This document shows positions 8,974 to 17,211 of a stretch of DNA of 50,986 nucleotides, one piece after another (the stretch's first letter is position 1; every line of letters starts with the position of its first letter). The position numbers and the translations under genes are program-made. The notes under the pieces are model-generated. The model saw nothing but the letters and a program-made list of their open reading frames with translations, was not told the DNA's origin and did not search any database. Location of the stretch: assembly GCA_001510385.1 (NCBI GenBank), contig LFFE01000023.1, positions 1-50,986 on the forward strand. The letters are read 5' to 3'. The stretch is from Actinobacteria bacterium casp-actino5. GTDB lineage: Bacteria; Actinomycetota; Acidimicrobiia; Acidimicrobiales; Ilumatobacteraceae.

Positions 8974-9735
8974 ATGACCGACGCCCAGATCGTCCGACAT
9001 GAGTCGTCCAATGGGATCTCGACAATCACCCTTGACTCTCAACACAATCGCAACGCATTGTCACGTCAGTTACTGGCTGAGCTTCACCTGGCACTTGACG
9101 ACGCAGAACAACAAGATGCGCGGGCGGTCATTATTCGGCATGAGGGGCCGGCCTTTTGCGCTGGGGCCGATCTCAAAGAACGGTCGTCGGGACCGCCCGA
9201 TTCAGGCCCAATGGTCTCCGCACTCGAACGGCTCATGGATACGCCTCGACCAACGATTGCAGCAGTCAATGGCGCTGTTCGAGCCGGCGGACTCGGCCTG
9301 ATGGCCGCTTGCGATCTCGTTGTTGTGGACGAGTCGGTCACATTCGCACTCACCGAGGTTCGAATTGGTGTCGCCGCAGCAATCATCTCGGTACCAATTC
9401 TCCGGCGGGTGCCGGCAGGGAAAATTGCGGCAGCCATGCTCACCGGCGAGGTGTTCTCAGCTACTGACGCCAGAGAGATGGGTCTCATCACTCACGTCAC
9501 CAACGATGTATCAACCACGATCGATGACCTCATCAACGGAATTCTTGCGGGTGCTCCCCGTGCAGTGGCAGCAACAAAAGCAATGTTGCACCGGGTTCCT
9601 ACTCTTGATCGCGACATCGGATTTCGTGAGATGCGCTCGCTCAGCGAAGAATTTTTCTCTGGCCCCGACGCCGCCGAGGGCATGGCTGCATTCATCGAGA
9701 AGCGACTGCCGTCTTGGAATCCAGCCGCAAAGTAA
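8974..9735 (+). CDS. Enoyl-CoA hydratase/isomerase family protein (crotonase)
   Basis: This 253-aa crotonase-fold protein likely acts on an acyl-CoA intermediate of fatty-acid or branched-chain amino-acid breakdown. The two oxyanion-hole segments are clear: FCAGADLKE and NGAVRAGGLGLMAACD. A single acidic catalytic candidate appears in LTEVRIGVAAAIIS. The second Glu of canonical hydratases is not obvious, so the exact reaction stays open; methylglutaconyl-CoA-hydratase-like enzymes look similar. The start is set at the ATG at 8974 because a TANNNT hexamer sits 7 nt upstream. The frame is open back to a GTG at 8950. It ends head-to-head, without a gap, against the response regulator gene. Confidence 0.85.
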   Translation: MTDAQIVRHESSNGISTITLDSQHNRNALSRQLLAELHLALDDAEQQDARAVIIRHEGPAFCAGADLKERSSGPPDSGPMVSALERLMDTPRPTIAAVNGAVRAGGLGLMAACDLVVVDESVTFALTEVRIGVAAAIISVPILRRVPAGKIAAAMLTGEVFSATDAREMGLITHVTNDVSTTIDDLINGILAGAPRAVAATKAMLHRVPTLDRDIGFREMRSLSEEFFSGPDAAEGMAAFIEKRLPSWNPAAK

Positions 9736-10428
9736 CTATTGAGACATCAGCCGGTAACCCAACCCTCGAACGGTGACAATCCGTTGCGGATCATCCGGGC
9801 TGTCTTCGACCTTGAGCCGCAAGCGTCGGACGTGTGCGTCAACAAGGCGTGAGTCTCCGAGATATTCGTATCCCCACACAAGCTCAAGAAGTTGGTCACG
9901 ACTCAACACTGCATCTGCATGCGCAGCAAATTCGCACAGCATCCGAAATTCAGTCCGCGTCAGTGAAAGCTCAACCCCGCCCTTGAGCACGACACCTTGC
10001 TCGCGCCGTAACTCAAGATCACCAAACTGAAGAATGTCAGAATGCCCCTCATCGACAGGTGGCGAATAGCTCACACGCCGCAACACCGCCGCTATTCGCG
10101 CCGACAGCACCTTTGGTACCACCGGCTTGGTGATGTAATCGTCAGCACCAGCTTCGAGACCCGCCACCATGTCAGCGGCCTCAGTTTGGGCGGTCACCAT
10201 GATGATTGGCACCGTTGAGGTTGCACGGATCGCTTTGCACACCTCAAATCCAGAGAGGTCGGGAAGTCGCAGATCTAGCAGCACCGCATCAGGCCGGTGT
10301 TGCCCAAACTGCACAAGTCCACTTGCACCATCATGCGCCTCAACCACCTCATAGCCTTCGTCTTCTAAGGCCATGCGCAACGCAACGCGAATAGCGTCAT
10401 CATCTTCAATAAAGAGCACTTTGTGCAC
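9736..10428 (-). CDS. OmpR/PhoB-family response regulator (MtrA-like)
   Basis: This 230-aa transcription regulator has a receiver domain with the acidic pocket EDDD (residues 8-11), phospho-acceptor Asp52 (LLDLRLPD), Thr79 and Lys101 (ITKP). A winged-helix DNA-binding domain follows (LSLTRTEFRML, RDQLLELVWG, DAHVRRLRLKVE, TVRGLGYRL). The likely partner kinase is encoded divergently at 10655, and a GerMN lipoprotein follows the kinase. That gene set resembles mtrA-mtrB-lpqB, an actinobacterial system controlling envelope and cell-division genes, although there all three genes run in one direction. The start is GTG at 10426-10428. Confidence 0.92.
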   Translation of the reverse strand: MHKVLFIEDDDAIRVALRMALEDEGYEVVEAHDGASGLVQFGQHRPDAVLLDLRLPDLSGFEVCKAIRATSTVPIIMVTAQTEAADMVAGLEAGADDYITKPVVPKVLSARIAAVLRRVSYSPPVDEGHSDILQFGDLELRREQGVVLKGGVELSLTRTEFRMLCEFAAHADAVLSRDQLLELVWGYEYLGDSRLVDAHVRRLRLKVEDSPDDPQRIVTVRGLGYRLMSQ

Positions 10429-10515
10429 CTTCTAAGTGTGCCACCTTCACAGCCTTGGCGGGGGACGATCCAATGCGGCTCCCCCTCAACAGGCCTCACC
10501 TCGCTTGTTTTGTTA

Positions 10516-10548
10516 CACAAATCGCACAAATCTCGCAAGAGTTCGCAA
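10516..10548. promoter_or_regulatory. Phased direct repeats in the regulator/kinase intergenic region (candidate operator)
   Basis: CACAAAT occurs at 10516-10522 and 10525-10531 (period 9). TCGCAA occurs at 10533-10538 and 10543-10548 (period 10), so CGCA repeats about once per helical turn. Tandem half-sites on one helix face are typical of OmpR-family regulators. Autoregulation is an inference. Confidence 0.4.
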
Positions 10549-10584
10549 TATGACCCGTTCATACTCAATGTTGTTCACGCTGCA

Positions 10585-10621
10585 CCGGTGGGGGACCGAC
10601 CTCCCCCTGGTGTCCCACCGG
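10585..10621. repeat. Nested inverted repeats upstream of the histidine kinase
   Basis: The outer arms CCGGTGGG (10585-10592) and CCCACCGG (10614-10621) enclose an inner hairpin GGGGGA / TCCCCC (10590-10595 / 10602-10607). The element ends about 22 bp before the kinase -10 hexamer. It could be a protein-binding palindrome or the terminator of a short divergent transcript. Confidence 0.4.
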
Positions 10622-10642
10622 CAGCGGAGCAACGGTCTCGCC

Positions 10643-10648
10643 TAGTCT
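10643..10648 (+). promoter_or_regulatory. -10 hexamer TAGTCT of a leaderless histidine kinase promoter
   Basis: TAGTCT ends 6 nt before the ATG at 10655, so the transcript would start at the ATG itself. No ribosome-binding site is present. Confidence 0.55.
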
Positions 10649-10654
10649 GTCGAC

Positions 10655-12046
10655 ATGATTCGGTTGCGCTCTCCCCGCCTCGCAACTCGGGTAGCCGCAT
10701 TCTTCGGAATCATTGGCCTCCTTTCAGGGCTCGGGTTGACAACTGCGGCATACTCGGTTGCCCGAGCATCACTTGTTGACCAACGTATGGCAGGCTCGCG
10801 AGCGACTGCATTTGACCATGCATTGGAACTGCGTGACGCGTTCGAACGAGGGACCATCACAGAAACCTTCCAAGGGCTCGATATCGAGCCCGGAGGGTTT
10901 GCGGTGCTCACTCGCCCATCGCTCACATTTCTTCTCCAATTCCCGGTTACAGCATTCCCGGAATCGCTCCGGGCAGTTGTTGAAAACGGCAATTCTGGGC
11001 ACCAACGATTTGAATACGAAGGCGAGAACTACATCGGAATCGGTGTCCATATCGAAGCCAATGACTCGGGGTATTTTGAGGCCTTTCCGCTCAACGGCAC
11101 TGAACGAACCCTCGCAATTCTTGTCACTGCACTCCTCGTCGGCTCGGCCCTCGCCGCCCTACTTGCAGTGTTCTTCGGGTTCAGCACCAGTCGCGGACTC
11201 CTTCGCCCACTCACACGAGTGACGACAACAGCCAGCACAATTGCTAGCGGCTCACTTGATGCTCGTCTCGAACCCACCGACGACCCAGAGCTCAGTCGCC
11301 TTGTGACTGCGTTCAACAACATGGCCGATGCAGTCCAATCTCGTATCGAACGGGAAGAACGCTTCGCATCAGAGGTCAGTCACGAACTCCGCTCCCCCAT
11401 TACGGCCATGACTGCCGCAGCCGAGGTACTCGCTGCCCGCCGCGATGAGCTTTCAGAACGTTCACAACAGGCATTAGACCTTCTCCTCGCTCAGGTACGC
11501 AGGTTCGATGCCATGGTCATTGATTTGCTCGAACTTTCTCGGCTAGAGGCCGGAGCGGTTGATGGCCATTTAGAGGAGGTTGACATTGGCGATCTCTCTC
11601 GCCGCATTCTTGCTCGCTCCTCAACGCCTCACACCCGACTCACTGTAAAACCGGAGACGCCTGTGATTGCGGTGACCGATCGCGTTCGGTTCGAACGAAT
11701 TCTGTCGAACTTGATCGAAAACGCTCACGTTCACGCCGGAGGCGCCACCGAGGTCACCATCGATACGCAACGAGTAGGAGACGTCGTCATCACCGTCGAC
11801 GACGCAGGTTCTGGTGTCGACCCAGATGACCGCGGAAGAATTTTTGAGCGATTCACCCGCGGGGGAGCAGCCCGTCATCGCGAAGGAACAGGACTTGGGC
11901 TCGCGCTCGTTGCCGAGCATTCATCGGCGCTCGGCGGATGGGCGTATGTCGACGATGCCCCGTCTGGAGGGGCCCGCTTTGTCGTCGTCCTACCGAAAAG
12001 CGAACCCACACTCGTTAACCACGACATGCCGACGGTGACCTCGTGA
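10655..12046 (+). CDS. Membrane sensor histidine kinase (MtrB-like)
   Basis: This 463-aa kinase has a transmembrane helix near residues 12-34, an extracytoplasmic sensor of about 110 residues and a second helix near 152-176. A HAMP linker follows (LLRPLTRVTTTAS...). The dimerisation/phosphoacceptor box FASEVSHELRSPIT has His243, and the ATPase domain shows NLIENAHVH, DDAGSGVD, FERF and GTGLGLAL. It presumably phosphorylates the divergently encoded OmpR-type regulator. Its stop overlaps the GTG of the downstream lipoprotein by 4 bp, as mtrB does with lpqB in other actinobacteria, so the lipoprotein probably modulates the kinase. Confidence 0.92.
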   Translation: MIRLRSPRLATRVAAFFGIIGLLSGLGLTTAAYSVARASLVDQRMAGSRATAFDHALELRDAFERGTITETFQGLDIEPGGFAVLTRPSLTFLLQFPVTAFPESLRAVVENGNSGHQRFEYEGENYIGIGVHIEANDSGYFEAFPLNGTERTLAILVTALLVGSALAALLAVFFGFSTSRGLLRPLTRVTTTASTIASGSLDARLEPTDDPELSRLVTAFNNMADAVQSRIEREERFASEVSHELRSPITAMTAAAEVLAARRDELSERSQQALDLLLAQVRRFDAMVIDLLELSRLEAGAVDGHLEEVDIGDLSRRILARSSTPHTRLTVKPETPVIAVTDRVRFERILSNLIENAHVHAGGATEVTIDTQRVGDVVITVDDAGSGVDPDDRGRIFERFTRGGAARHREGTGLGLALVAEHSSALGGWAYVDDAPSGGARFVVVLPKSEPTLVNHDMPTVTS

Positions 12047-12828
12047 ACCAGAAGAAACGAGTCTTAGCGTTACTTGCCACTGTCCTTGGCTTTTCGGCAT
12101 GCGGGCTGCAAACCGATTCTGAGGCTGTGCTTTTCGACGATGTCCCCTACGGACTTGCGGAAACGAGCACGTCAACGACCGCAGTTCTGGTTGTCAACAC
12201 AGGGCCAAACATCCCAACGACAACGGTCGCAATCGATCAACGAGAGGTTGAAGTCGTCTTCGTTCGTCGACTCAGTCGAGAACTTGAATCGATCAACATC
12301 GACCTTCCCATCCCAGTTTCGAGCCGAGACATCATCGACCAACTCACTCAACCGCCGCCAGATGCCGAACCGGAGCTACAAACCGAAGTATCTGAACGAC
12401 TTGTACTGAATGTCCAGGTCGACCGCGGGCTTGCAACAGTAAACCTGTCGCGCACAGCAATTAACCAGCTCGGCAGCGCTCAACAACGTCGAGCAATTGC
12501 GCAGATCGTTCTCACACTGACGCTATTCACGTCCGAAGCGGGAGGCATTGGACAGGTGGAATTTCTCGTGGGAGGCCAACCGACCAGCGTCTATGTGCCA
12601 CTGCTTGGTGCAAACAATGAGCCAGGCGAACCGGTTGCATGGGCCGACTTCGCACAACTACTCGTTGGCGTGGATGCCCCGCCCACGACAACAACCACAA
12701 CAACTGAACCGCCATCAACCAACACGACAGCGCCTGCAACTCCTCCTTCGTCAACCAGCTCAACAACGATCCCTGCAACAACGGGTACGTCTACGACGAC
12801 TACGTCGACAACAACGCCGAGTTCCTGA
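12043..12828 (+). CDS. GerMN-domain lipoprotein with Thr/Pro/Ser-rich tail (short LpqB-like)
   Basis: This 261-aa exported lipoprotein has a signal peptide ending in the lipobox FSAC (lipidated Cys20). A GerMN-like domain spans about residues 65-205, recognisable by VEVVFVRR near its start, then LNVQVDRGLATVNLS and VEFLVGGQPTSVYVPL. From about residue 213 to the end it is almost pure Thr, Pro and Ser. LpqB proteins carry GerMN followed by a beta-propeller; the propeller is absent here. The GTG start overlaps the kinase stop, which ties it to the two-component system. The tail is probably an extended linker in the cell envelope and could be glycosylated. Confidence 0.8.
   Translation: MNQKKRVLALLATVLGFSACGLQTDSEAVLFDDVPYGLAETSTSTTAVLVVNTGPNIPTTTVAIDQREVEVVFVRRLSRELESINIDLPIPVSSRDIIDQLTQPPPDAEPELQTEVSERLVLNVQVDRGLATVNLSRTAINQLGSAQQRRAIAQIVLTLTLFTSEAGGIGQVEFLVGGQPTSVYVPLLGANNEPGEPVAWADFAQLLVGVDAPPTTTTTTTEPPSTNTTAPATPPSSTSSTTIPATTGTSTTTTSTTTPSS
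12680..12826 (+). repeat. Low-complexity ACA/ACG/ACT-rich tract encoding the Thr/Pro/Ser tail
   Basis: The tract is made of near-repeats of Thr codons with interspersed Pro and Ser codons at the 3' end of the lipoprotein gene. Such tracts are prone to slippage, so length variation between strains would be expected. Confidence 0.7.
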
Positions 12829-12847
12829 CGATTACCTGACGCAGCGC

Positions 12848-13756
12848 CTAGTACCCGAGGCGTTCGACTCGATCAGGCCGACGTTGCCAATCTTTATCAA
12901 CTTTGACCTTCAGCTCGAGAAATGCTCCCTCCGGCAGCTGCGCACGCGCACGACTGCCGACCTCACGAAGAATGGCACCACCCTTGCCAATGACCATCCC
13001 CTTCTGACTCTCACGCTCAACGATGATCTCGCAGCGAATTCTGGGCCACTCCCACTCAGTGACTCGGGTGGCAATTGAATACGGAAGCTCATCGCGCATC
13101 ACCGCAAGTAACTGCTCGCGGACTAATTCGGCAACCCACACTTCTTCGCTCATATCGTTGCGCTCATCCTCAGGGAACCACTGAGGACCCTCGGGCAGTT
13201 GGTCTAGGAGATACTCGACGAGGGCGTCGAGACCTTCTCCACTTTTTGCCGACACCGGAAAATATGCAGAGCCGTCTAATTCTGATGACGCTCCAAGCAT
13301 CGCAATCACCTGATCGCGGGTTGCAATATCAACTTTGTTCACCACCACGACAAGCTGCTCCCGGCGAAGTCGACCGGCAACCCACTGATCACCCGAACCG
13401 AACGGCTTCGTGGCATCAAGCACGAGACATTGCAGATCAACGTCTGATGCACTATCTAACGCAGTCGAGTTGACACGTTCGCCTAACGCCGAGATCGGCT
13501 TGTGTAGCCCTGGCGTGTCAACAAACACCAGTTGGCTGTCGGGCTGCGTCAGCACCCCCATCACTCGATGCCGAGTTGTCTGTGGTTTATCCGAGACGAT
13601 CGAGACCTTGTGACCGCACATTGCGTTCACCAACGAACTCTTACCGACATTTGGACGACCAAGGAGACCTACTAAGCCAGAGCGGTACGCCGTGTTGTCT
13701 CCAGTTGTTGCTGCCACCCCCCTAGTCAACACCGCTGCTTCGTTAAATCGGTGCAT
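12848..13756 (-). CDS. era: GTPase Era
   Basis: Era binds the 3' end of 16S rRNA and helps mature the 30S subunit. The GTPase motifs are GRPNVGKSS (G1), KPQTTRH (G2 region), DTPG (G3), NKVD (G4) and VSAKSG (G5). A C-terminal KH domain carries MVIGKGGAILREVG. From the ATG at 13754-13756 the protein is 302 aa, close to normal. The frame stays open to 13813, and a GTG at 13717 would give the more usual short N-terminus; the start is therefore uncertain. Era often neighbours recO and ybeY, but here it stands alone, divergent from a MaoC gene. Confidence 0.94.
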   Translation of the reverse strand: MHRFNEAAVLTRGVAATTGDNTAYRSGLVGLLGRPNVGKSSLVNAMCGHKVSIVSDKPQTTRHRVMGVLTQPDSQLVFVDTPGLHKPISALGERVNSTALDSASDVDLQCLVLDATKPFGSGDQWVAGRLRREQLVVVVNKVDIATRDQVIAMLGASSELDGSAYFPVSAKSGEGLDALVEYLLDQLPEGPQWFPEDERNDMSEEVWVAELVREQLLAVMRDELPYSIATRVTEWEWPRIRCEIIVERESQKGMVIGKGGAILREVGSRARAQLPEGAFLELKVKVDKDWQRRPDRVERLGY

Positions 13757-13775
13757 GCTCTGACATGCTGGCGTT

Positions 13776-14234
13776 ATGAGCCCACGAATCATCAACGGAG
13801 GAGACGAACTCAAAGGGCTGATCGGGGAACACCTCGGTTACAGCCCGTACGTCTCAATCTCCCAAGAACAAGTGAACCAATTCGCCGAAGCCACGGGTGA
13901 CCATCAGTGGATCCACGTCGACGTTGAGCGAGCGACCGCAGGGCCATTTGGTGCGCCAATCGCCCACGGCTACCTCACTCTTTCTCTTGGACCAACGCTG
14001 TACCCGCAGGTGGTCTCCATCGGCGGCTACTCGATGGGCGTGAACTACGGAACAAACAAGGTGCGCTTCATGTCGCCGGTAAAAGTCGGTTCAAACGTCC
14101 GTCTCGGAGTCAAATTGGTCGACGTTGCTGACATCGCCGGTGGAATTCAAAGCACAATGGAATTCACATTCGAATGTGAAGGCTCCGATAAGCCGAGTTG
14201 TGTTGCCGAGGTTGTCTTCCGCTCTTACGAGTAA
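13776..14234 (+). CDS. MaoC-family (R)-specific enoyl-CoA hydratase
   Basis: This 152-aa single hot-dog-fold protein probably hydrates trans-2-enoyl-CoA. The catalytic signature ATGDHQWIHVD supplies the Asp/His pair, and GPFGAPIAHGYLTLSL is the hydratase-2 motif. A basic/aromatic binding face follows in GVNYGTNKVRFMSPVKVG. The next gene, an acyl-CoA synthetase, starts 29 bp downstream, and an acyl-CoA dehydrogenase follows convergently, so a shared acyl-CoA pathway is likely. Confidence 0.9.
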   Translation: MSPRIINGGDELKGLIGEHLGYSPYVSISQEQVNQFAEATGDHQWIHVDVERATAGPFGAPIAHGYLTLSLGPTLYPQVVSIGGYSMGVNYGTNKVRFMSPVKVGSNVRLGVKLVDVADIAGGIQSTMEFTFECEGSDKPSCVAEVVFRSYE

Positions 14235-14263
14235 TCGAACGCCGCATCCGCGGCGCCCCAGTC

Positions 14264-15916
14264 ATGACAACCGCCAACGTGCACGACAGAGGTGATGTCG
14301 CCCTCATCGACATCATCCGAGCAGTGGCAGCCGCTCGCGGGGAAGCAGCCTGCGTAAGCGGTCCCGGCCATGCTGTTCGCACCTGGCAACAGTTCATCAA
14401 TCGTGTTGAACGAGCAAGCGCTGGTCTCACCTCACTTGAGCTGGGTTGCCATCGCGAACGAGACGATCTTGTCGACCATGAATCGGGACAGGATCATCTC
14501 GCATTGCTCATGCACAACTCGGTGGAATGTCTTGAGTTGATGTGCGCTGCGTTCGCAAGCCGCGTTTCTCCAATCAATGTCAATCATCGTTACACAGCAG
14601 ATGAGTTAGTCGACATCCTCAGTTATACGGAGGCAACCGCGCTGGCGGTCCATTCCGAGTACGCCGACGTCGTCGCACGAGCCCTCCCTCGACTCCCAAA
14701 CATCAACGTCGTGATTGAGGTCACCGGATCACTTCCATCGGTGCTTCCAAATGCAGTGATCTACGACGATCTCATCTCAACACATCTACCTTGCAACTCG
14801 CCGCCCAAGGCGAGTGCTGACGATTTGTACCTTGTGCTCACAGGGGGAACAACAGGACGACCTCGGGCAGTCATGTGGCGAAATGCTGACGCCGTTATCG
14901 AGTGCTTCAACGCCGCTCGCCAACCCCAGACAGTCCAGGACTTCGTCGACACGATGCGACCCGACCTTGTTACTCTCCCTTGCGCTCCGCTTATGCACGG
15001 TGCTGGTCAGTGGATGGCGATGAGAACACTGCTTGCGGGCGGGACGGTCGTCATTCCCGATCACGCCGAACATTTTGACGCCCGACATACCTGGTCGGCA
15101 GTTGAACGACACCAGGTCACACTGCTCGGAATCGTCGGCGAGTCATTTGCACGCCCACTCCTCGAGGTGCTGGATTCAGAACAGGTTGATGCCCAAAGCT
15201 TGAACGTTGTCCTTACAGGAGGGGCACCGCTCATCAGCACCACCAAAACCCAACTTCTCAACCACCTTCCGACCGTGATCATTGTCGATGGGTTTGGATC
15301 ATCTGAATCAGGTGGACAAATGTCGGTCGTTTCGTCTCATGGATCTGCAACCTCGGGGACGTTCCTTCCCAAGCCAGACCGAACCGTCGTGCTGAGTGAA
15401 CAATTCAACAGCATCCTCAACCCAGGAGATCCAACCGTTGGCTGGCTCGGAACAACTGGCCGGCTACCACTTGGTTATCTGAACGACGAACTCAAAACCT
15501 CACAGGTATTCCACTTCGTCAATGGAGTTCGATACTCCGCTCCAGGCGATCACGCTCGCCATCTCGCCGATGGGTCTATCGAAGCTCTCGGGCGCGAAGC
15601 CGTGTGTATTAACACTGGCGGAGAAAAGGTGTTCGCCGAAGAGGTTGAAGAGGCCGTACTTCGGCACCGCTCAGTGCGCGACTGCATTGTTGTTGGTCGG
15701 CCAAGCGAAGTGTGGGGCAGCGAAGTCACCGCGGTCATTTCGCTGAGTGCAAGTGGTCTACCGACTCCGACGATCGATGAACTCACGGCCTCGATGCGAC
15801 ACCTCGCCCGCTACAAACACCCGAAAGCCGTTGTTGTAGTTGATGACATTCAGCGCTCGCCCGCTGGCAAAGCTGACTATGGCTGGGCAAGAACAGTTGC
15901 GAGCTCACACCCCTAA
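14264..15916 (+). CDS. AMP-dependent acyl-CoA synthetase (FadD-like)
   Basis: This 550-aa ANL-superfamily enzyme activates a carboxylic acid as acyl-AMP and then acyl-CoA. Seen are the P-loop-like YLVLTGGTTGRPRAV (A3), GFGSSESGG (A5), the hinge region with TGGEKVFAEEVEEAV (A8) and the catalytic-lysine tail RSPAGKADYGW (A10). The ATG at 14264 is chosen because the farther-upstream frame overlaps the MaoC gene. The substrate cannot be read from sequence; fatty, steroid side-chain or branched acids are all possible. It belongs with the upstream MaoC hydratase. Confidence 0.88.
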   Translation: MTTANVHDRGDVALIDIIRAVAAARGEAACVSGPGHAVRTWQQFINRVERASAGLTSLELGCHRERDDLVDHESGQDHLALLMHNSVECLELMCAAFASRVSPINVNHRYTADELVDILSYTEATALAVHSEYADVVARALPRLPNINVVIEVTGSLPSVLPNAVIYDDLISTHLPCNSPPKASADDLYLVLTGGTTGRPRAVMWRNADAVIECFNAARQPQTVQDFVDTMRPDLVTLPCAPLMHGAGQWMAMRTLLAGGTVVIPDHAEHFDARHTWSAVERHQVTLLGIVGESFARPLLEVLDSEQVDAQSLNVVLTGGAPLISTTKTQLLNHLPTVIIVDGFGSSESGGQMSVVSSHGSATSGTFLPKPDRTVVLSEQFNSILNPGDPTVGWLGTTGRLPLGYLNDELKTSQVFHFVNGVRYSAPGDHARHLADGSIEALGREAVCINTGGEKVFAEEVEEAVLRHRSVRDCIVVGRPSEVWGSEVTAVISLSASGLPTPTIDELTASMRHLARYKHPKAVVVVDDIQRSPAGKADYGWARTVASSHP

Positions 15917-15929
15917 CAACTGCACTCTC

Positions 15930-17150
15930 TTATAAGGGAAGATTGCCCGTTGCAGCCTTTGTCGTGCCGGAGTCGTTGAATGCAGCGATCGTGCGCTGAG
16001 CAATTCTCATCTGGTGAATTTCATCGGCGCCATCAGCGAAACGTGCCCAACGCGCCTGCTGCAGCATGTTCGCAAGCGGCGTATCCGTCGAATACCCGAG
16101 TGCTCCGTGGACTTGAATCGCTCGGTCAATAATTCGCCACAAACTATTTGCAACGAAGTGTTTTGCCATCGATACCACGGCTGTGAAATCCATCTTCTGC
16201 TCAATCTGATACGCAGCGTGAAGCACCATCAATTTGCATTGGTACAACTCCATCGCGGAATCAGCTATCAACCACTGGATTCCCTGTTTCTCCGCGAGAA
16301 GCGACCCGTGCGAGTATCTCTCCATTGAGCGGCTCACCATCAAATCAAGCGCCGTCTCCGCTTGACCGATCCAACGCATGCAATGTGCCAAGCGCGCCGG
16401 ACCCAACCGATACTGGCCAAGGAGGTGTCCTTGCCCTCGCCCACCGAGCATGTTTGTCGCAGGAACTCGCAGGTCAGTAATCCGGATTTCGCAATGGTTG
16501 TGTCCACCCGACATCGTGTGCACATCTCTGACAATCTCCCACCCCTCTGACGGCAGATCGACAATGAAGCAGCTGTTTGCGGCTTGAGGAATTTCTGGAT
16601 CCTCCTCTGTTCGAGCGACCAGCAACGCAAACTTTGCACCGCGGGCTCCCGAGATAAACCATTTGTGCCCGTTAATGACCCATTCATCTCCGTCTTGATA
16701 CGCAGTCGTTTGAATCAGCGTTGGATCTGAGCCAGCAACTTCGGGCTCCGTCATCGCGAAGCATGAACGCGCTGTTCCCTCACAAAGAGGTTTCAGGTAG
16801 TTCTCCTTCTGCTCATCTGTGCCCCAGTGCAACAAGGTGTGCTGATTTCCTTCATCGGGAGCCTGCGCATTGAGAACAAATGGCCCAACAGGCACCTTCG
16901 CCGCCTCAGCCGAGACCGCAGCCATTGCGGTCGGCCCGAGACCCATTCCTCCCCACTCCGCAGGCATATGGGGGAGCCATAGCTTCCATTCTTCTTTCGC
17001 CTCTGCCCGCAACCGCACAATGCACTCAACGACTTGCCGACGTTCAGACTGGTCGACGTTTTCCCATTCTGGTCGAACACGGGTGTCCATAAATTCGCGA
17101 ACGCGAAGCCGGACTTCGTCCACATCGGGTGGAAAACTGAAATCGATCAT
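15930..17150 (-). CDS. Acyl-CoA dehydrogenase family protein (ACAD10/11-like)
   Basis: This 406-aa FAD enzyme introduces a trans-2 double bond into an acyl-CoA. FAD/substrate motifs are FAMTEPEVAGSDPT, INGHKWFISGA, the MSGGHNHCEI segment and VHGALGYS. The loop that supplies the catalytic base reads ADGADEIH, so Asp or the later Glu stands where medium-chain enzymes have Glu (E-G-T). This resembles ACAD10/11-type and related actinobacterial FadE proteins. It is convergent with the acyl-CoA synthetase gene, with 13 bp between the stops, and divergent from menG. Confidence 0.9.
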   Translation of the reverse strand: MIDFSFPPDVDEVRLRVREFMDTRVRPEWENVDQSERRQVVECIVRLRAEAKEEWKLWLPHMPAEWGGMGLGPTAMAAVSAEAAKVPVGPFVLNAQAPDEGNQHTLLHWGTDEQKENYLKPLCEGTARSCFAMTEPEVAGSDPTLIQTTAYQDGDEWVINGHKWFISGARGAKFALLVARTEEDPEIPQAANSCFIVDLPSEGWEIVRDVHTMSGGHNHCEIRITDLRVPATNMLGGRGQGHLLGQYRLGPARLAHCMRWIGQAETALDLMVSRSMERYSHGSLLAEKQGIQWLIADSAMELYQCKLMVLHAAYQIEQKMDFTAVVSMAKHFVANSLWRIIDRAIQVHGALGYSTDTPLANMLQQARWARFADGADEIHQMRIAQRTIAAFNDSGTTKAATGNLPL

Positions 17151-17198
17151 GAGTTGAGTCTGGCCTCACTCAAGTAAGCGGTGCGAACCGGGTCGTCG

Positions 17199-17204
17199 TA
17201 GCCT
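17199..17204 (+). promoter_or_regulatory. -10 hexamer TAGCCT of a leaderless menG promoter
   Basis: TAGCCT ends 7 nt before the GTG start of menG. No Shine-Dalgarno sequence is present. Confidence 0.55.
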
Positions 17205-17211
17205 GCACATT

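Noticed and set aside
12829-12847. Terminator between the GerMN lipoprotein gene and era
   Set aside because: Only a 5-bp imperfect inverted repeat (CGCCT/AGGCG) is present, without a T-tract, too little to support a call.
12848-13813. Long Era start at 13813
   Set aside because: It would overlap the divergent MaoC gene, and the extra residues do not resemble Era.
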